Positions 8,412-18,732 are shown, numbered from the stretch's first letter. The stretch is DNA of 64,000 bases from Listeria booriae (GCF_000766865.1 NZ_JNFA01000029.1:1-64000); one strand, 5' to 3'. Numbers and translations are program-made. Notes: generated from the sequence alone by a model not told the origin.

Positions 8412-10270
8412 TGAATTTACGCCGCGATTTGAGTGAGAAGGTTTTAATTGCTGATGGTGCAATGGGTACACTGCTTTATTCTTACGGGGTTGATCGTTCC
8501 TTTGAAGAATTAAATTTATCGCATCCAGATGATATCGTTGCGATCCACCGGGCTTATATCGAGGCGGGTGCAGACATTATTCAAACAAACACGTATAGTG
8601 CGAATTATATTAAATTATCGCGCTACGGGTTGCAAGATGATATTAAAAAAATTAACCAAGCGGCTGTGCGCCATGCGAAAGAGGCAGCCCGCGGGACGGG
8701 TGTTTATATTTTTGGTACGATTGGCGGGATTAATGGCGCGAATGATGCGCGGATTTCGGCGCCCAGCATGGAGGAGATTAAGCGTAGTTTTAGAGAGCAG
8801 CTGTATTGTTTGTTGCTTGAGGGCGTGGATGCGATTTTGCTGGAGACGTATTATGATTTAGATGAACTGAAAACGGTGCTGAAAATTACGCGGGAAACGA
8901 CGGACTTGCCGATTATTGCGAATGTGTCGATGCATGAACCGGGTTTGCTACAAAGTGGCCAGACGCTTGCCTCGGCTTTGCAGGAATTGGCGGATCTTGG
9001 TGCCGATGTTGTTGGCGGTAACTGTAGGTTGGGCCCGTATCATATGGCGAAGGCGCTAGAGAGTGTGCCGATTTTGGAAAATGCGTATTTGTCGGCGTAC
9101 CCGAATGCAAGTTTGCCGCAGATGGATGAAGGAAAAGTGGTTTATCAGACGGAAACAGATTATTTTGAGCAATATGGTGAGATTTTCAGGCAGGAAGGTG
9201 TGCGCTTAATTGGTGGGTGCTGTGGCACGACGCCAGATCATATTCGAGCGTTACGCAAAGGCTTGAAATCGCTAGAGCCGGTTACTTCAAAAGTAGTGCA
9301 TCCGATTTTGGAATTAGCGGAATTGGAGTCAGCAGAGGACGTTGGCGTGCGTTTGACTGACAAGGTGAAAGAGGCATTTACCGTGTTGGTAGAGCTTGAT
9401 CCGCCGCGTACTTTTGATACGGATACGTTTTTTGAAGGAGCGAAAGCGCTGGATGATGCGGGGGTTGATGCGATTACGATTTCGGATAATTCGCTTGCGA
9501 CACCGCGGATTAGTAATATGGCGCTGGCCGCGATTTTGAAGCAGGAATATAATATTAGACCGCTGATTCATTTGACGACGCGAGATCATAATTTGATTGG
9601 GATGCATTCGCATATTATGGGTTTTCATAAGTTGGGAATTCTGGATGTGTTGGCGGTGACGGGAGATCCGAGTAAGGTTGGTGATTTTCCGGGGGCGTCT
9701 TCGGTGTTTGATTTGCGCTCGGTGGAATTGGTGCAGCTGATTAAGAAGTTCAATGACGGGATTTCGTATACGGGGAAATCGTTGAAGGAGAAGGCGCGCT
9801 TCCAAGTAGCTGCGGCGTTTAATCCGAATGTGCTGAAGCTCGACAAAGCGGTCCGCCTGATTGAACGGAAAGTGGAATACGGCGCGGATTACATTATCAC
9901 ACAGCCAATTTATGATACGGAAAAAGCAGTACAGCTAAAAGAAGCGCTCGATGCGGCGGGAATTACGGTGCCGATTTTTGTTGGTGTAATGCCGTTACTT
10001 TCTAGCCGGAATGCGGAGTTCTTGCATAATGAGGTGCCTGGTATTCGGTTGACGGACGAGGTTCGTGAGAGGATGCGTGAGGCGGAGCAGGCGGGTACGG
10101 CGCGCGAAGAAGGAATGGCGATTGCGAAGGAAATTATCGATGCGATTTGCAAACATTTCAATGGTGTCTACATTATCACACCGTTCTTGCGCTACGACTT
10201 GTCGATTGAGTTGACGAAATATGTGCAGAGTAAACAAGAAGTTGCAGAACAAATCATATCGCAAAATTAA
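8411..10270 (+). CDS. yitJ: Bifunctional homocysteine S-methyltransferase / methylenetetrahydrofolate reductase
   Basis: A 619-residue two-domain protein. Residues 1 to about 285 form a homocysteine S-methyltransferase TIM barrel with zinc cysteines in VGGNCRLGP and IGGCCGTTPDH. Residues from about 310 on are a MetF-like FAD barrel that makes 5-methyl-THF (TVLVELDPPRTFDTDTF, VTGDPSKVGDFPG). It matches the YitJ family of B. subtilis and Listeria. The enzyme would supply methyl-THF for MetE and possibly methylate homocysteine itself. ATG 8411 overlaps the metC stop; a TTG at 8408 is less likely. The ribosome-binding site is AAAGGAG. Confidence 0.93.
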   Translation: MNLRRDLSEKVLIADGAMGTLLYSYGVDRSFEELNLSHPDDIVAIHRAYIEAGADIIQTNTYSANYIKLSRYGLQDDIKKINQAAVRHAKEAARGTGVYIFGTIGGINGANDARISAPSMEEIKRSFREQLYCLLLEGVDAILLETYYDLDELKTVLKITRETTDLPIIANVSMHEPGLLQSGQTLASALQELADLGADVVGGNCRLGPYHMAKALESVPILENAYLSAYPNASLPQMDEGKVVYQTETDYFEQYGEIFRQEGVRLIGGCCGTTPDHIRALRKGLKSLEPVTSKVVHPILELAELESAEDVGVRLTDKVKEAFTVLVELDPPRTFDTDTFFEGAKALDDAGVDAITISDNSLATPRISNMALAAILKQEYNIRPLIHLTTRDHNLIGMHSHIMGFHKLGILDVLAVTGDPSKVGDFPGASSVFDLRSVELVQLIKKFNDGISYTGKSLKEKARFQVAAAFNPNVLKLDKAVRLIERKVEYGADYIITQPIYDTEKAVQLKEALDAAGITVPIFVGVMPLLSSRNAEFLHNEVPGIRLTDEVRERMREAEQAGTAREEGMAIAKEIIDAICKHFNGVYIITPFLRYDLSIELTKYVQSKQEVAEQIISQN

Positions 10271-10313
10271 AAAAGTACCAGCGAGCCATTAACGGTTCAC
10301 TGGTACTTTTTAA
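10268..10313. terminator. Bidirectional terminator between yitJ and menA
   Basis: AAAAGTACCAGCGAGCC and GGTTCACTGGTACTTTTT form a long imperfect stem flanked by an A run and a T run. It serves the methionine operon on + and menA on -. Confidence 0.9.
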
Positions 10314-10316
10314 TTA

Positions 10317-11261
10317 TTAAAAATCAATCATATTCGCGCTTAGTAAGCTGATTAAGAAGGCGATGGCTAGTAGTAAGCCGAAGAACGTAAGCGCCTTGCT
10401 CGTTGCTTTCATCGCGGGGACCATTGTAATTGGTACGCTTTTGCCGATGAAGCGGCGAACGGCTTTGATAGCTTCGGGAACGCTTAGAAGAATGATTAAA
10501 ATCCACGGCGTTGCTTCCACTGTGAAAATTAAGGCGATTTCCCATGCGTACGCGAAAATAAATGCGGCAGTGAATAAAACAAGTGCGCCTTTACGACCGA
10601 GTAGAATCGCTAACGTGAGGCGTCCGTTTGCTTTGTCGGGTTCTAAATCGCGGATACTGTTTGCGAGCAAGAGGTTGCCGACTAAGACCATCACTGGAAT
10701 CGATACGTATACAATGAACGAACTAATAAATCCGGCTTGAATATAGAAGGAAATGTACGTAATGATTCCTCCCATGAAAAAACCTGCCATGATTTCGCCA
10801 AACGGTGTGTAGGCGATTGGATAAGGGCCGCCAGTGTATAAATAACCAACGAGCATCGATATAATACCGAGTAACCCGATCCACCAGTTATTTACGTCCA
10901 TGCATAAGTAAACACCGCCAAGAATCGCTAGTACATATAGAAAAATGGCAAGGAATAAAATAAATCCTGGTTTCATCCCGTTCCTAACAATTGCGCCGCC
11001 GTTTCCTACTGTATGCTCATCATCTTGTCCTTTTTTGTAGTCATAATATTCATTGAAAAGATTTGCTGACGTTTGGATGAGGAAGCAGGAAATTAACATT
11101 ACGAAAAAGCGCGTAAAATGAAAACTTTCATAGCTCATTGCGACAGTAGTTCCTAAAAATACAGGGACGAATGATGCGACCAGTGTGTGTGGACGGAGTA
11201 ACATCCACCATTTATGGAAACCAGAGTGCCGTACAATGGCTGATTTTGTGCCGTGTGCCAT
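10317..11261 (-). CDS. menA: 1,4-dihydroxy-2-naphthoate prenyltransferase
   Basis: A 314-residue UbiA-family membrane protein that attaches the polyprenyl chain to DHNA in menaquinone synthesis. The first Asp-rich motif is NLFNEYYDYKKGQD (NxxxDxxxD type) and the second region is NSIRDLEPDKANG; eight or so hydrophobic helices follow. The start is ATG at 11261, with GGAGA seven bases upstream; the open frame extends upstream without a good start signal. It faces the menFDHBE operon divergently. Confidence 0.95.
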   Translation of the reverse strand: MAHGTKSAIVRHSGFHKWWMLLRPHTLVASFVPVFLGTTVAMSYESFHFTRFFVMLISCFLIQTSANLFNEYYDYKKGQDDEHTVGNGGAIVRNGMKPGFILFLAIFLYVLAILGGVYLCMDVNNWWIGLLGIISMLVGYLYTGGPYPIAYTPFGEIMAGFFMGGIITYISFYIQAGFISSFIVYVSIPVMVLVGNLLLANSIRDLEPDKANGRLTLAILLGRKGALVLFTAAFIFAYAWEIALIFTVEATPWILIILLSVPEAIKAVRRFIGKSVPITMVPAMKATSKALTFFGLLLAIAFLISLLSANMIDF

Positions 11262-11408
11262 TTGTTTCTCTCCTTTTTTTAAACCTTTATACTTGTTTAA
11301 TTTTAGGGAAACTTGAGCCATTAGTCAATTAAATAGGATAATTCTTTTTGAAATGGCGGTTGTAGTTGTTTTGTAAAGTGTCTAAAGGTGTAAAAATAAC
11401 GGGCTTTT

Positions 11409-11416
11409 GTTATAAT
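11409..11416 (+). promoter_or_regulatory. Probable extended -10 promoter of the men operon
   Basis: TGTTATAAT, a consensus TATAAT with the TGN extension. No good -35 is visible 17 nt upstream (GTGTAA). It lies 40 nt before menF. Confidence 0.5.
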
Positions 11417-11455
11417 GAGGAGGTGAGTTAAGGCAATGAAGGAGAGATGAGTAAT

Positions 11456-12847
11456 ATGGGACTAACATTGCCGGTAGAGCTATTTGAGCAGGCAAAGCGG
11501 ACCATGGATTCGCAAAAAGAGCAGGTGTTGCTAAGTTGGGTAAGCGAACTGACAGACATGACTGCAAAGCAACTATTTGATCAGGCAGAGACTTTTAAGG
11601 GAGAACGATTCTTTTGGCAAAATAAAGAACGGTCCTTGCGACTTGCTGGATTTGGCGTGATGGATCAGTTACGAATGGAGCCCGGAGGCGATCGGTTTTC
11701 GGCATTACATACGAGAAAAGAGCAGGTGCTCCGCAGAACGGTGACGAACAGTGAGGAAAGCGCTTGTGGTGCGGTTTATTTTGGTGGATTTCGCTTTGAT
11801 GCGCAAAGTGATGTGGCGCCGGAATGGGAATCGTTTGGGCAAGGACTTTTTTATTTGCCGCTGTTTCTGGTGACGGAAAAGGAAGGACATCGTTATTTGT
11901 CGGTGAATATTTGGTTATCGGCAGACGATGGGTATGATAAAGTAGAAGCTGTGATGGCGCAGTGGGAACGGATTTGTGACACGACGCCTAGCAGTGATGC
12001 GACCCCAGATTGTATTTTGGAGGAGCGATTGGCTGAGGATGCTTGGCTTGCGGCTGCGACGGACGTTGTGGCGTTACTGCAGGACACGGAACATTTGCAA
12101 AAAGTAGTACTGGCGCGGCGCATGCGACTGGGTTTTGATGGCTTTTTGTCGAGTAGTCGGATTATCGCGAATATGGAGGCGCAGCAGGGGAATAGTTATT
12201 GTTTCGTGTTGGAAAATGGGACGCGGACTTTCTTTGGGGCAACGCCGGAGCGGTTAGTATTGGCGGATGAAACGCGGATGGAGTCGGCTTGTGTGGCTGG
12301 TTCGATTGGACGCGGGACGACGGATGCCGAGGATGAGGCGCTCGGGGCAACGTTACTCAATGATGCGAAGAACTTAGCGGAACATCATTTTGTTGTGGAG
12401 ATGATTGAGGAGACAATGGCGCGCTTTTGCGAGGATGTGGAAGTGTCGGCGAATCCGGAATTGCTTAAAAATCGGGATATTCAGCATCTGTATATGACGG
12501 TTGCTGGGAATCGGGGTTCGGCGAAGTTACTGGACGTGGTTCGGGCGCTTCATCCGACGCCAGCGCTTGGTGGTTGGCCGCAGGAAGATGCGATGACAGT
12601 GATTCGATTGAAGGAAGCGATGGATCGTGGGCTTTACGGGGCACCGATTGGCTGGATTGACGCGAAGGATCGTGGTGAGTTTGTGGTCGCGATTCGTTCG
12701 GCGCTTACGATAGATACGGATGCGTTATTGTATGCTGGATGCGGTATTGTGGCGGATTCAGTGCCAGTAGATGAACTTGCGGAGACGGCGATGAAATTCC
12801 AGCCGATGTTACGCGTATTAGGAGGTAAAGTACATGAACGATCATAG
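11456..12847 (+). CDS. menF: Isochorismate synthase (menaquinone type)
   Basis: A 463-residue chorismate-binding enzyme that converts chorismate to isochorismate, the first menaquinone step. The C-terminal half has the family blocks LQKVVLARRM, FFGATPERLV, AGSIGRGT, the catalytic region HHFVVEMIEETM, HPTPALGGWP and YAGCGIVADS. ATG 11456 is chosen because it is better spaced from GGAG at 11441 than ATG 11447, which would add three residues. It overlaps menD by 14 nt. EntC or DhbC is unlikely because no siderophore genes are nearby. Confidence 0.95.
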   Translation: MGLTLPVELFEQAKRTMDSQKEQVLLSWVSELTDMTAKQLFDQAETFKGERFFWQNKERSLRLAGFGVMDQLRMEPGGDRFSALHTRKEQVLRRTVTNSEESACGAVYFGGFRFDAQSDVAPEWESFGQGLFYLPLFLVTEKEGHRYLSVNIWLSADDGYDKVEAVMAQWERICDTTPSSDATPDCILEERLAEDAWLAAATDVVALLQDTEHLQKVVLARRMRLGFDGFLSSSRIIANMEAQQGNSYCFVLENGTRTFFGATPERLVLADETRMESACVAGSIGRGTTDAEDEALGATLLNDAKNLAEHHFVVEMIEETMARFCEDVEVSANPELLKNRDIQHLYMTVAGNRGSAKLLDVVRALHPTPALGGWPQEDAMTVIRLKEAMDRGLYGAPIGWIDAKDRGEFVVAIRSALTIDTDALLYAGCGIVADSVPVDELAETAMKFQPMLRVLGGKVHERS

Positions 12848-14579
12848 ACAAGTCATGACGGAATATTTGGCAGCTTTTGTAGAGGAACTAGTACAGGCTG
12901 GCGTGAAGGAAGCGGTAATTAGCCCAGGCTCGCGCTCGACGCCGATTGCTTTACTTATGGCAGAACATCCGACGCTAAAAATTTATGTGGATGTGGATGA
13001 ACGCTCGGCGGGATTTTTCGCGTTGGGAATTGCGAAGGCTTCGAAAAGACCGGTTGTTCTTTTGTGTACATCGGGAACGGCGGCGGCGAATTATTTTCCT
13101 GCGGTGGCAGAAAGCAATTTGTCACAGGTGCCGTTGCTTGTTTTGACGGCGGATCGGCCGCATGAATTGCGAAATGTTGGGGCGCCGCAAGCGATGGATC
13201 AGGTGCAGTTATTTGGGACGCATGTGAAGGACTTTACGGATATGGCGTTGCCGGAAAATTCGACGGAAATGTTGCGTTTTGCAAAATGGCACGGCTCGAA
13301 GGCTGTGGATATTGCGATGAATGCGCCACGTGGACCGGTACATTTGAACTTCCCGTTACGTGAGCCATTGATGCCAATTTTGGAGCCGTCGCCGTTTGCT
13401 GTAACGGATAAGAAGCGCCGACATGTGCATATTTATTATACGCATGAAGTGTTGGAAGACGCTGTCATTACACAGATTATTGAGGCGTGTGCTGGCAAGC
13501 GTGGTGTTTTTGTGGCGGGGCCTCTAGATAAGAAGGCTTTTTCGCCGAAAATTGTGGCGCTTGCAGAGCAGATTGGTTGGCCGATTTTGGCAGATCCGCT
13601 TTCGCAGTTGCGCAGTTACGGGGCGTATAGCGATGTCGTGATTGACCAGTATGATGCGATTTTGCAAGAGGAGGCGGTGCGCGTGGCGTTGCAACCGGAA
13701 GTCGTGATTCGTTTTGGTGCGATGCCGGTGTCGAAGTCGCTTTCGAAATGGTTGGAGGCATTGGAAGACGTGATGTTTTATGTGGTGGATCCTGGTGCTG
13801 CTTGGAAAGACCCGATTAAAGCGGTGACGAATATGATTCATTGTGATGAGCATTTCTTGGTGCAGGCATTGACGGAAGGCTGGCAGGAGAAGACGACGCC
13901 AAGTTGGACGAAGATGTGGCATGATTTGAATGGGAAAGTGCAAGCGGTGATGCGAGAACATATGGCGGAGCTTGAGCAATTGGATGAAGGTAAACTTGTG
14001 TATGAGCTGCGTGAATGGATTCCGGAACGTGCGGGACTGTTCATTGGGAATAGTATGCCGATTCGTGATGTGGATACGTATTTTGCGCAAATTAATAAGC
14101 AGGTACGGATGCTTGCGAATCGGGGCGCGAATGGGATTGATGGTGTGGTTTCTTCTGCGCTTGGTGCGAGTTTGACGGAACAGCCGATGTATTTGCTGAT
14201 TGGTGATTTGTCGTTTTATCATGATATGAACGGACTTTTGATGGCGAAAAAGTATGGTCTGAACTTGACGATTATTGTGGTGAATAATAACGGCGGCGGG
14301 ATTTTCTCGTTTTTACCGCAGGCAAAAGAACCGAAGTATTTTGAGACGTTGTTTGGAACGGGAGCGGATCTTGATTTCCGTTATGCGGCGGCGCTTTATG
14401 AAGGGGATTTCCATGAGGTGAAGGATTGGGATGAGTTGCATGATGCGCTAGATAAGGCGCAGTTCCACAAGGGACTCGATATTATTGAGGTGAAGACGAA
14501 TCGGTATGAGAATGTTGACGGGCATCGGGCTTTGTGGGAGCGGATTGCAACGGAGATTCGTGAGGAGTTGGCTAAATGA
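12834..14579 (+). CDS. menD: SEPHCHC synthase (2-succinyl-5-enolpyruvyl-6-hydroxy-3-cyclohexene-1-carboxylate synthase)
   Basis: A 581-residue ThDP-dependent enzyme that adds the succinic semialdehyde unit from 2-oxoglutarate to isochorismate. The conserved E56 lies in VDVDERSAGFFALG, the N-terminal block is SPGSRSTPIALL, and the ThDP/Mg region runs from GDLSFYHDMNGLL to VNNNGGGIFSFLP. ATG 12834 follows AGGAGG within the 3' end of menF. Its stop overlaps the menH start. Its length is normal for MenD. Confidence 0.97.
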   Translation: MNDHRQVMTEYLAAFVEELVQAGVKEAVISPGSRSTPIALLMAEHPTLKIYVDVDERSAGFFALGIAKASKRPVVLLCTSGTAAANYFPAVAESNLSQVPLLVLTADRPHELRNVGAPQAMDQVQLFGTHVKDFTDMALPENSTEMLRFAKWHGSKAVDIAMNAPRGPVHLNFPLREPLMPILEPSPFAVTDKKRRHVHIYYTHEVLEDAVITQIIEACAGKRGVFVAGPLDKKAFSPKIVALAEQIGWPILADPLSQLRSYGAYSDVVIDQYDAILQEEAVRVALQPEVVIRFGAMPVSKSLSKWLEALEDVMFYVVDPGAAWKDPIKAVTNMIHCDEHFLVQALTEGWQEKTTPSWTKMWHDLNGKVQAVMREHMAELEQLDEGKLVYELREWIPERAGLFIGNSMPIRDVDTYFAQINKQVRMLANRGANGIDGVVSSALGASLTEQPMYLLIGDLSFYHDMNGLLMAKKYGLNLTIIVVNNNGGGIFSFLPQAKEPKYFETLFGTGADLDFRYAAALYEGDFHEVKDWDELHDALDKAQFHKGLDIIEVKTNRYENVDGHRALWERIATEIREELAK

Positions 14580-15406
14580 TGCGGATTCGTGATGTGGAAT
14601 ACCATGTCGTGGAGACGAATCGGGCGCTGATGGGACGCGGAACGTTGCTTTTGTTGCATGGCTTTACGGGTTCGCACGCGACGTATGATGGCGTTTTGCC
14701 GATGTTGGCTACGGATTGGCATTGTGTGACGGTGGATTTGTTGGGGCATGGGAAAACGGATGCTCCGCGGGACGCCGCGCGGTATGCGATGCGTGAACAG
14801 ACGGCGGACTTGATTGCGATTTTGGACGGGCTTGGTGTAACGGAAGCCATGGTGTTAGGATACTCGATGGGAGGCCGTTTGGCGCTAGGCTTGGCGGTGG
14901 AATATCCGAATCGGGTGCGGACGCTAGTGCTTCAAAGTGCTTCGCCAGGTCTTGAGAATGCGCAAGATCGGCAACTGCGCGCGGCTCGTGATGCGGAACT
15001 TGCGATGCGGATTGAGACGGATGGTGTCGCCGATTTTGTTGCTGGGTGGGAACGATTGCCACTTTTTGCAACGCAGGCGAGTATTCCGGAGACACAACAA
15101 GTGAAAATTCGTGAGGAGCGCTTAAATCAGCGTGCTAGCGGGTTGGCAGGAAGTTTGCAAGGAATGGGGACGGGGGTTCAGCCTTCTTTTTGGGAGGATT
15201 TGCCGTCGCTTGCTATTCCGACCTTGCTTTTAGCGGGGCATGAGGACCAGAAATTTTGCGGGATTGCGCGGGATATGAAAGACGCGTTACCTGATGCAAA
15301 ATATATAACATTTTCCAATGCGGGGCATACGATTCATCTGGAACAACCTGAATGTTTTGGCTATGCGGTGCGCAATTGGCTACGAATTAGAGGAGGAACG
15401 AAATAA
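14576..15406 (+). CDS. menH: SHCHC synthase, alpha/beta hydrolase fold
   Basis: A 276-residue alpha/beta-hydrolase that eliminates pyruvate from SEPHCHC to give SHCHC. The oxyanion region is [15 protein letters not shown], the nucleophile is S97 in GYSMGGR, and the histidine is in [14 protein letters not shown]. The start is ATG 14576 or ATG 14579; both overlap the menD stop. The stop TAA shares its last A with the menB ATG. Position in the men operon supports MenH over a generic hydrolase. A menC gene for the next step is not in this window. Confidence 0.93.
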   Translation: MMRIRDVEYHVVETNRALMGRGTLLLLHGFTGSHATYDGVLPMLATDWHCVTVDLLGHGKTDAPRDAARYAMREQTADLIAILDGLGVTEAMVLGYSMGGRLALGLAVEYPNRVRTLVLQSASPGLENAQDRQLRAARDAELAMRIETDGVADFVAGWERLPLFATQASIPETQQVKIREERLNQRASGLAGSLQGMGTGVQPSFWEDLPSLAIPTLLLAGHEDQKFCGIARDMKDALPDAKYITFSNAGHTIHLEQPECFGYAVRNWLRIRGGTK

Positions 15407-16224
15407 TGGGTTTTGATTGGAAGAAAGAGAAGGATTACGAGGAAATTAAGTACGAAACATACGAAGGTATCGCGAAAATTACGATTAACCGTCCGCAGGT
15501 TCACAATGCGTTTACTCCAAAAACAGTGATTGAAATGATTGATGCGTTTACGATTGCGCGTGAGGATGCACAAGTTGGCGTCATTATTTTAACAGGAGAA
15601 GGCGAGAAGGCGTTCTGTTCTGGTGGCGATCAGAAGGTTCGCGGAAACGGTGGTTATGTTGGCGATGACAATATTCCTCGTTTGAACGTGCTTGATTTGC
15701 AACGTTTGATTCGTGTGATTCCAAAACCGGTCATTGCGATGGTCGCTGGCTGGTCTATTGGTGGCGGAAATGTGTTGCAACTTGTGTGTGACTTGACGAT
15801 TGCGGCGGACAACGCGAAATTTGGTCAAACAGGACCGAATGTTGGTAGCTTTGATGCGGGTTATGGTTCTGGTTACTTGGCGCGCGTTATCGGTCACAAA
15901 AAAGCGAAAGAAGTTTGGTTCATGTGTCGTCAATACACGGCGGCTGAAGCGCTTGAAATGGGCTGGATAAACACAGTTGTGCCGCTTGCCGAACTTGAAA
16001 CAGAGACGGTTGCTTGGGCGAAAGAAATGTTGAAGAAAAGTCCGACGGCGCTTCGTTTTATTAAGGCTGCGTTCAACGCGGATACAGACGGTCTTGCCGG
16101 CATTCAACAACTAGCGGGCGATGCGACATTGCTTTATTATACGACGGATGAAGCGAAAGAAGGACGTGACGCGTTCAAAGAAAAACGTGATCCCGATTTC
16201 GACCAATTCCCGAAATTCCCTTGA
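15406..16224 (+). CDS. menB: 1,4-dihydroxy-2-naphthoyl-CoA synthase
   Basis: A 272-residue crotonase-fold enzyme that closes the naphthoate ring from o-succinylbenzoyl-CoA. Key parts are [26 protein letters not shown] and the catalytic region [20 protein letters not shown] followed by [14 protein letters not shown]. The length is typical. It starts at ATG 15406 behind AGAGGAGG, coupled to menH, and is followed after 7 nt by menE. Confidence 0.98.
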   Translation: MGFDWKKEKDYEEIKYETYEGIAKITINRPQVHNAFTPKTVIEMIDAFTIAREDAQVGVIILTGEGEKAFCSGGDQKVRGNGGYVGDDNIPRLNVLDLQRLIRVIPKPVIAMVAGWSIGGGNVLQLVCDLTIAADNAKFGQTGPNVGSFDAGYGSGYLARVIGHKKAKEVWFMCRQYTAAEALEMGWINTVVPLAELETETVAWAKEMLKKSPTALRFIKAAFNADTDGLAGIQQLAGDATLLYYTTDEAKEGRDAFKEKRDPDFDQFPKFP

Positions 16225-16231
16225 GGTGACA

Positions 16232-17659
16232 ATGATGGAACTAACCAATTGGTTGGAAAAACGAGTGCGGCTTTCTCCAAAGAGGACCGCGCTTGTTTTT
16301 GATGGTAAGCAAGAAACATTTTCAGAGATATATGACGCTGTGCAAAAAGTGGCTGGGCAACTGGCTTCTTTTGGTGTGCGTGACGGGATGTTCGTGGCAT
16401 TGCTCGGTAAAAATGACCGCGATACTTTTCTGATGCTTCATGCGTTGCAGCAACTAGGGACCAAGACGGTGTTTTTGAATAACCGGCTGACCGCGACGGA
16501 AATGGGATACCAAATTCGAGATGCGCGGGTAGAACGGTGTTTGTATGCGGCGGATTTTGCGGATGTGATGGCGAATGCGGCAGGGGATGTGCGGGCAGTG
16601 GCTTTTACGGAAGTTATGATGGCGGAGTCTTCTGGCGTGACGCAAGCCGTTTCTCATTTTCCAATGGAGACGGTGGCTTCGATTATGTATACGTCAGGCA
16701 CGACGGGCAAACCAAAAGGCGTGATGCAAACATTTGGCAACCATTGGTGGAGCGCAACGGGGTCGATGCTGAATCTCGGTTTACAAGAGGGCGACAGTTG
16801 GCTTTGCGCAGTACCAATTTTTCATATTAGCGGCTTGTCGATTTTAATGCGCTCGGTGATTTACGGAATACCTGTATACCTAGAGGAACATTTCGATGCA
16901 AAACGTGTCGATCAATTTCTGCGTAGTGGCGAAGTAACCATCATCTCCGTTGTAACAACGATGGTTCAGCGCCTGCTAGATACATACACAAAATCTTACC
17001 ATCCGAAATTCCGTTGCATGTTGCTCGGCGGAGGCCCTGCTAGCAAAGCCATTTTAGAATCTTGTTTTGCAAAAGGCATCCCGCTCATTCAATCGTTCGG
17101 CATGACAGAAACCGCTTCGCAAATCGTAACACTACCACCAGAAGACGCACTACAAAAAATCGGCGCATCAGGCAAGCCTTTATTTCCTGCAGAAGTGAAA
17201 ATCAGCGATCAAGATGAAATTTTGCTAAAAGGTCCTAATATAACGGCAGGCTATCTGCATAATGAAGCGGCGACACAGGCTGCCTTTGATGCTAACGGCT
17301 GGTTTCGAACGGGAGACATTGGCTACCTCGATCAAGATGGCTTCTTATTCGTCCAAGAACGGCGCTCGGATCTCATTATTTCGGGCGGTGAAAACATCTA
17401 TCCTACAGAAATCGAGCACGTTCTGCTTGAATACCCAACTGTTCTAGAAGTAGCCGTTGTGGCAAAACAAGACGACAAATGGGGAGAAGTTCCCGTCGCC
17501 TTCCTGGTTACTACCAAAGAGACATCGGAAGAACAATTACATCAATTCTGTGAAGAAAGACTAGCCAAATATAAAATTCCGCACCAATTTCACTTTCTTG
17601 ATGAATTACCAAAAACAGCTTCACAAAAAATTCAGCGACATAAATTAAAAAAACTATAA
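16232..17659 (+). CDS. menE: o-succinylbenzoate-CoA ligase
   Basis: A 475-residue acyl-CoA synthetase that activates o-succinylbenzoate. The AMP-binding signature is IMYTSGTTGKPKGVMQ, followed by QSFGMTETAS and GWFRTGDIGYLD, with the C-terminal lysine region LPKTASQKIQRHKL. The start is ATG 16232 (or ATG 16235) just after GAGGTG; upstream in-frame codons lie inside menB and have no ribosome-binding site. The base usage of the sense strand changes near 16,900, from G/T-rich wobble positions to A/C-rich ones, within the gene. The operon ends at a hairpin shared with the convergent gene. Confidence 0.96.
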   Translation: MMELTNWLEKRVRLSPKRTALVFDGKQETFSEIYDAVQKVAGQLASFGVRDGMFVALLGKNDRDTFLMLHALQQLGTKTVFLNNRLTATEMGYQIRDARVERCLYAADFADVMANAAGDVRAVAFTEVMMAESSGVTQAVSHFPMETVASIMYTSGTTGKPKGVMQTFGNHWWSATGSMLNLGLQEGDSWLCAVPIFHISGLSILMRSVIYGIPVYLEEHFDAKRVDQFLRSGEVTIISVVTTMVQRLLDTYTKSYHPKFRCMLLGGGPASKAILESCFAKGIPLIQSFGMTETASQIVTLPPEDALQKIGASGKPLFPAEVKISDQDEILLKGPNITAGYLHNEAATQAAFDANGWFRTGDIGYLDQDGFLFVQERRSDLIISGGENIYPTEIEHVLLEYPTVLEVAVVAKQDDKWGEVPVAFLVTTKETSEEQLHQFCEERLAKYKIPHQFHFLDELPKTASQKIQRHKLKKL

Positions 17660-17668
17660 TCAAGGCAA

Positions 17669-17720
17669 CAAAAAGAATCCAAACAAAGGAGGTTTCCCTC
17701 TCATGTTTGGATCCTTTTTC
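17669..17720. terminator. Bidirectional terminator between menE and the metal-binding lipoprotein gene
   Basis: AAAAAGAATCCAAACA pairs with TGTTTGGATCCTTTTT across a loop of about 20 nt, so it can act on both strands. Confidence 0.85.
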
Positions 17721-17726
17721 ATACAT

Positions 17727-18680
17727 TTAATAATTCAACGCCGTCTTCAATGCCGCCAAGTTATCTTTCATAATCGACATATAATCACGTTTTGCATCTA
17801 TATCTTTTTGTGTCAGTGTTTCTAAGTTATGCAGTTTCAATGTTTTCGTATCGGTTTCTTTCTGAATAACATCAGCGATTTTAGAGTTTGTGTTTTGTTC
17901 TAGTAAAATGTAAGGGATTTTCTCGCTTTTAATCGTGTTTACAATCGTAGTTAATTTCTTTTGGGAAGGCTCATCGCTTGTGGAGATGCCAGCAATCGGA
18001 ATTTGTTTCAAGCCATATTCCTTTTCCCAGTAGCCATACGCTGCGTGTGCTGTTACGAAATCTTTATGTTTTGCTGTGTCTGCCATTGTTTTATAGTCTG
18101 TATTTAATGTTTTTAGCTGGGATACGACTTTTTCGTAGTTTTTGTTGAAGGTTTCTTTTTGGGCTGGGAGTTCTTTGCTAAGGTTGTCGCGAACGGTTGC
18201 GGCCATTGTGATCATATAGTTCGGGTCAAGCCAAACGTGGGGGTTAATATCGCCATGATCGTGCCCATCTTCGTCTTCCTCGTGCTCATGGTCTTCTTCT
18301 TCATGAGACATCGTTGGCAAATGCAAATTATCCGTTGTTACGACGAACTTCACGTTTTCATTTTTCAAAGATTGTTTCGCTTTATCGACAAAACCTTCCA
18401 TGCCAAGACCGATATAGAAAAATAAATCGCTATCGGCAATGTTCATCATGTCTTTTTGTGTTGGGTCAAAGCTGTGGGCATCAGAGCCTGCGGGATAGAC
18501 GGAATGCGCATCCACATATGTACCGCCAATTTGTGATGCTAAGTATTGTAAAGGATACACGGTTGTATATACTGTTAATTTGTCGTTGTCTTTCTTCTGC
18601 GCGTCGCTATTGTCACCGCATCCTGCCAGGAACACAGCCGTAACTAATAATGTACTAAGTAAAAAAGCTAATTTCTTCAA
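17727..18680 (-). CDS. Metal (probably zinc) ABC-type substrate-binding lipoprotein
   Basis: A 317-residue lipoprotein of the ZnuA/AdcA/PsaA family. The signal peptide ends in the lipobox LAGC. The likely metal ligands are His in AGSDAHSFDP, NPHVWLDPNY and TAHAAYG. Between the first two is a His/acid-rich loop (MSHEEEDHEHEEDEDGHDHG), typical of zinc-binding members rather than manganese ones. The start is TTG 18680 with AGGAGG at 18690-18695. No permease or ATPase gene is adjacent, so its transporter must be elsewhere. A Zur-like palindrome lies about 60 nt upstream. Confidence 0.93.
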   Translation of the reverse strand: MKKLAFLLSTLLVTAVFLAGCGDNSDAQKKDNDKLTVYTTVYPLQYLASQIGGTYVDAHSVYPAGSDAHSFDPTQKDMMNIADSDLFFYIGLGMEGFVDKAKQSLKNENVKFVVTTDNLHLPTMSHEEEDHEHEEDEDGHDHGDINPHVWLDPNYMITMAATVRDNLSKELPAQKETFNKNYEKVVSQLKTLNTDYKTMADTAKHKDFVTAHAAYGYWEKEYGLKQIPIAGISTSDEPSQKKLTTIVNTIKSEKIPYILLEQNTNSKIADVIQKETDTKTLKLHNLETLTQKDIDAKRDYMSIMKDNLAALKTALNY

Positions 18681-18732
18681 AAATGGAAACCTCCTAAATC
18701 GAAATGATTCTTATTTGATGTGTAAAAATAAT

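Noticed and set aside
13524-14222. A 232-codon frame on the - strand inside menD
   Set aside because: It lies opposite a well-conserved gene, is Arg/His-rich without domain pattern, and results from G/T-ending codons of the sense strand, which leave few stops on the reverse strand. Similar long antisense frames inside metI, trpE, yitJ and leuS are rejected for the same reason.
17511-17726. A 71-codon - strand frame overlapping the end of menE
   Set aside because: It spans the antisense of menE and the bidirectional terminator; only its hydrophobic look suggested a gene.
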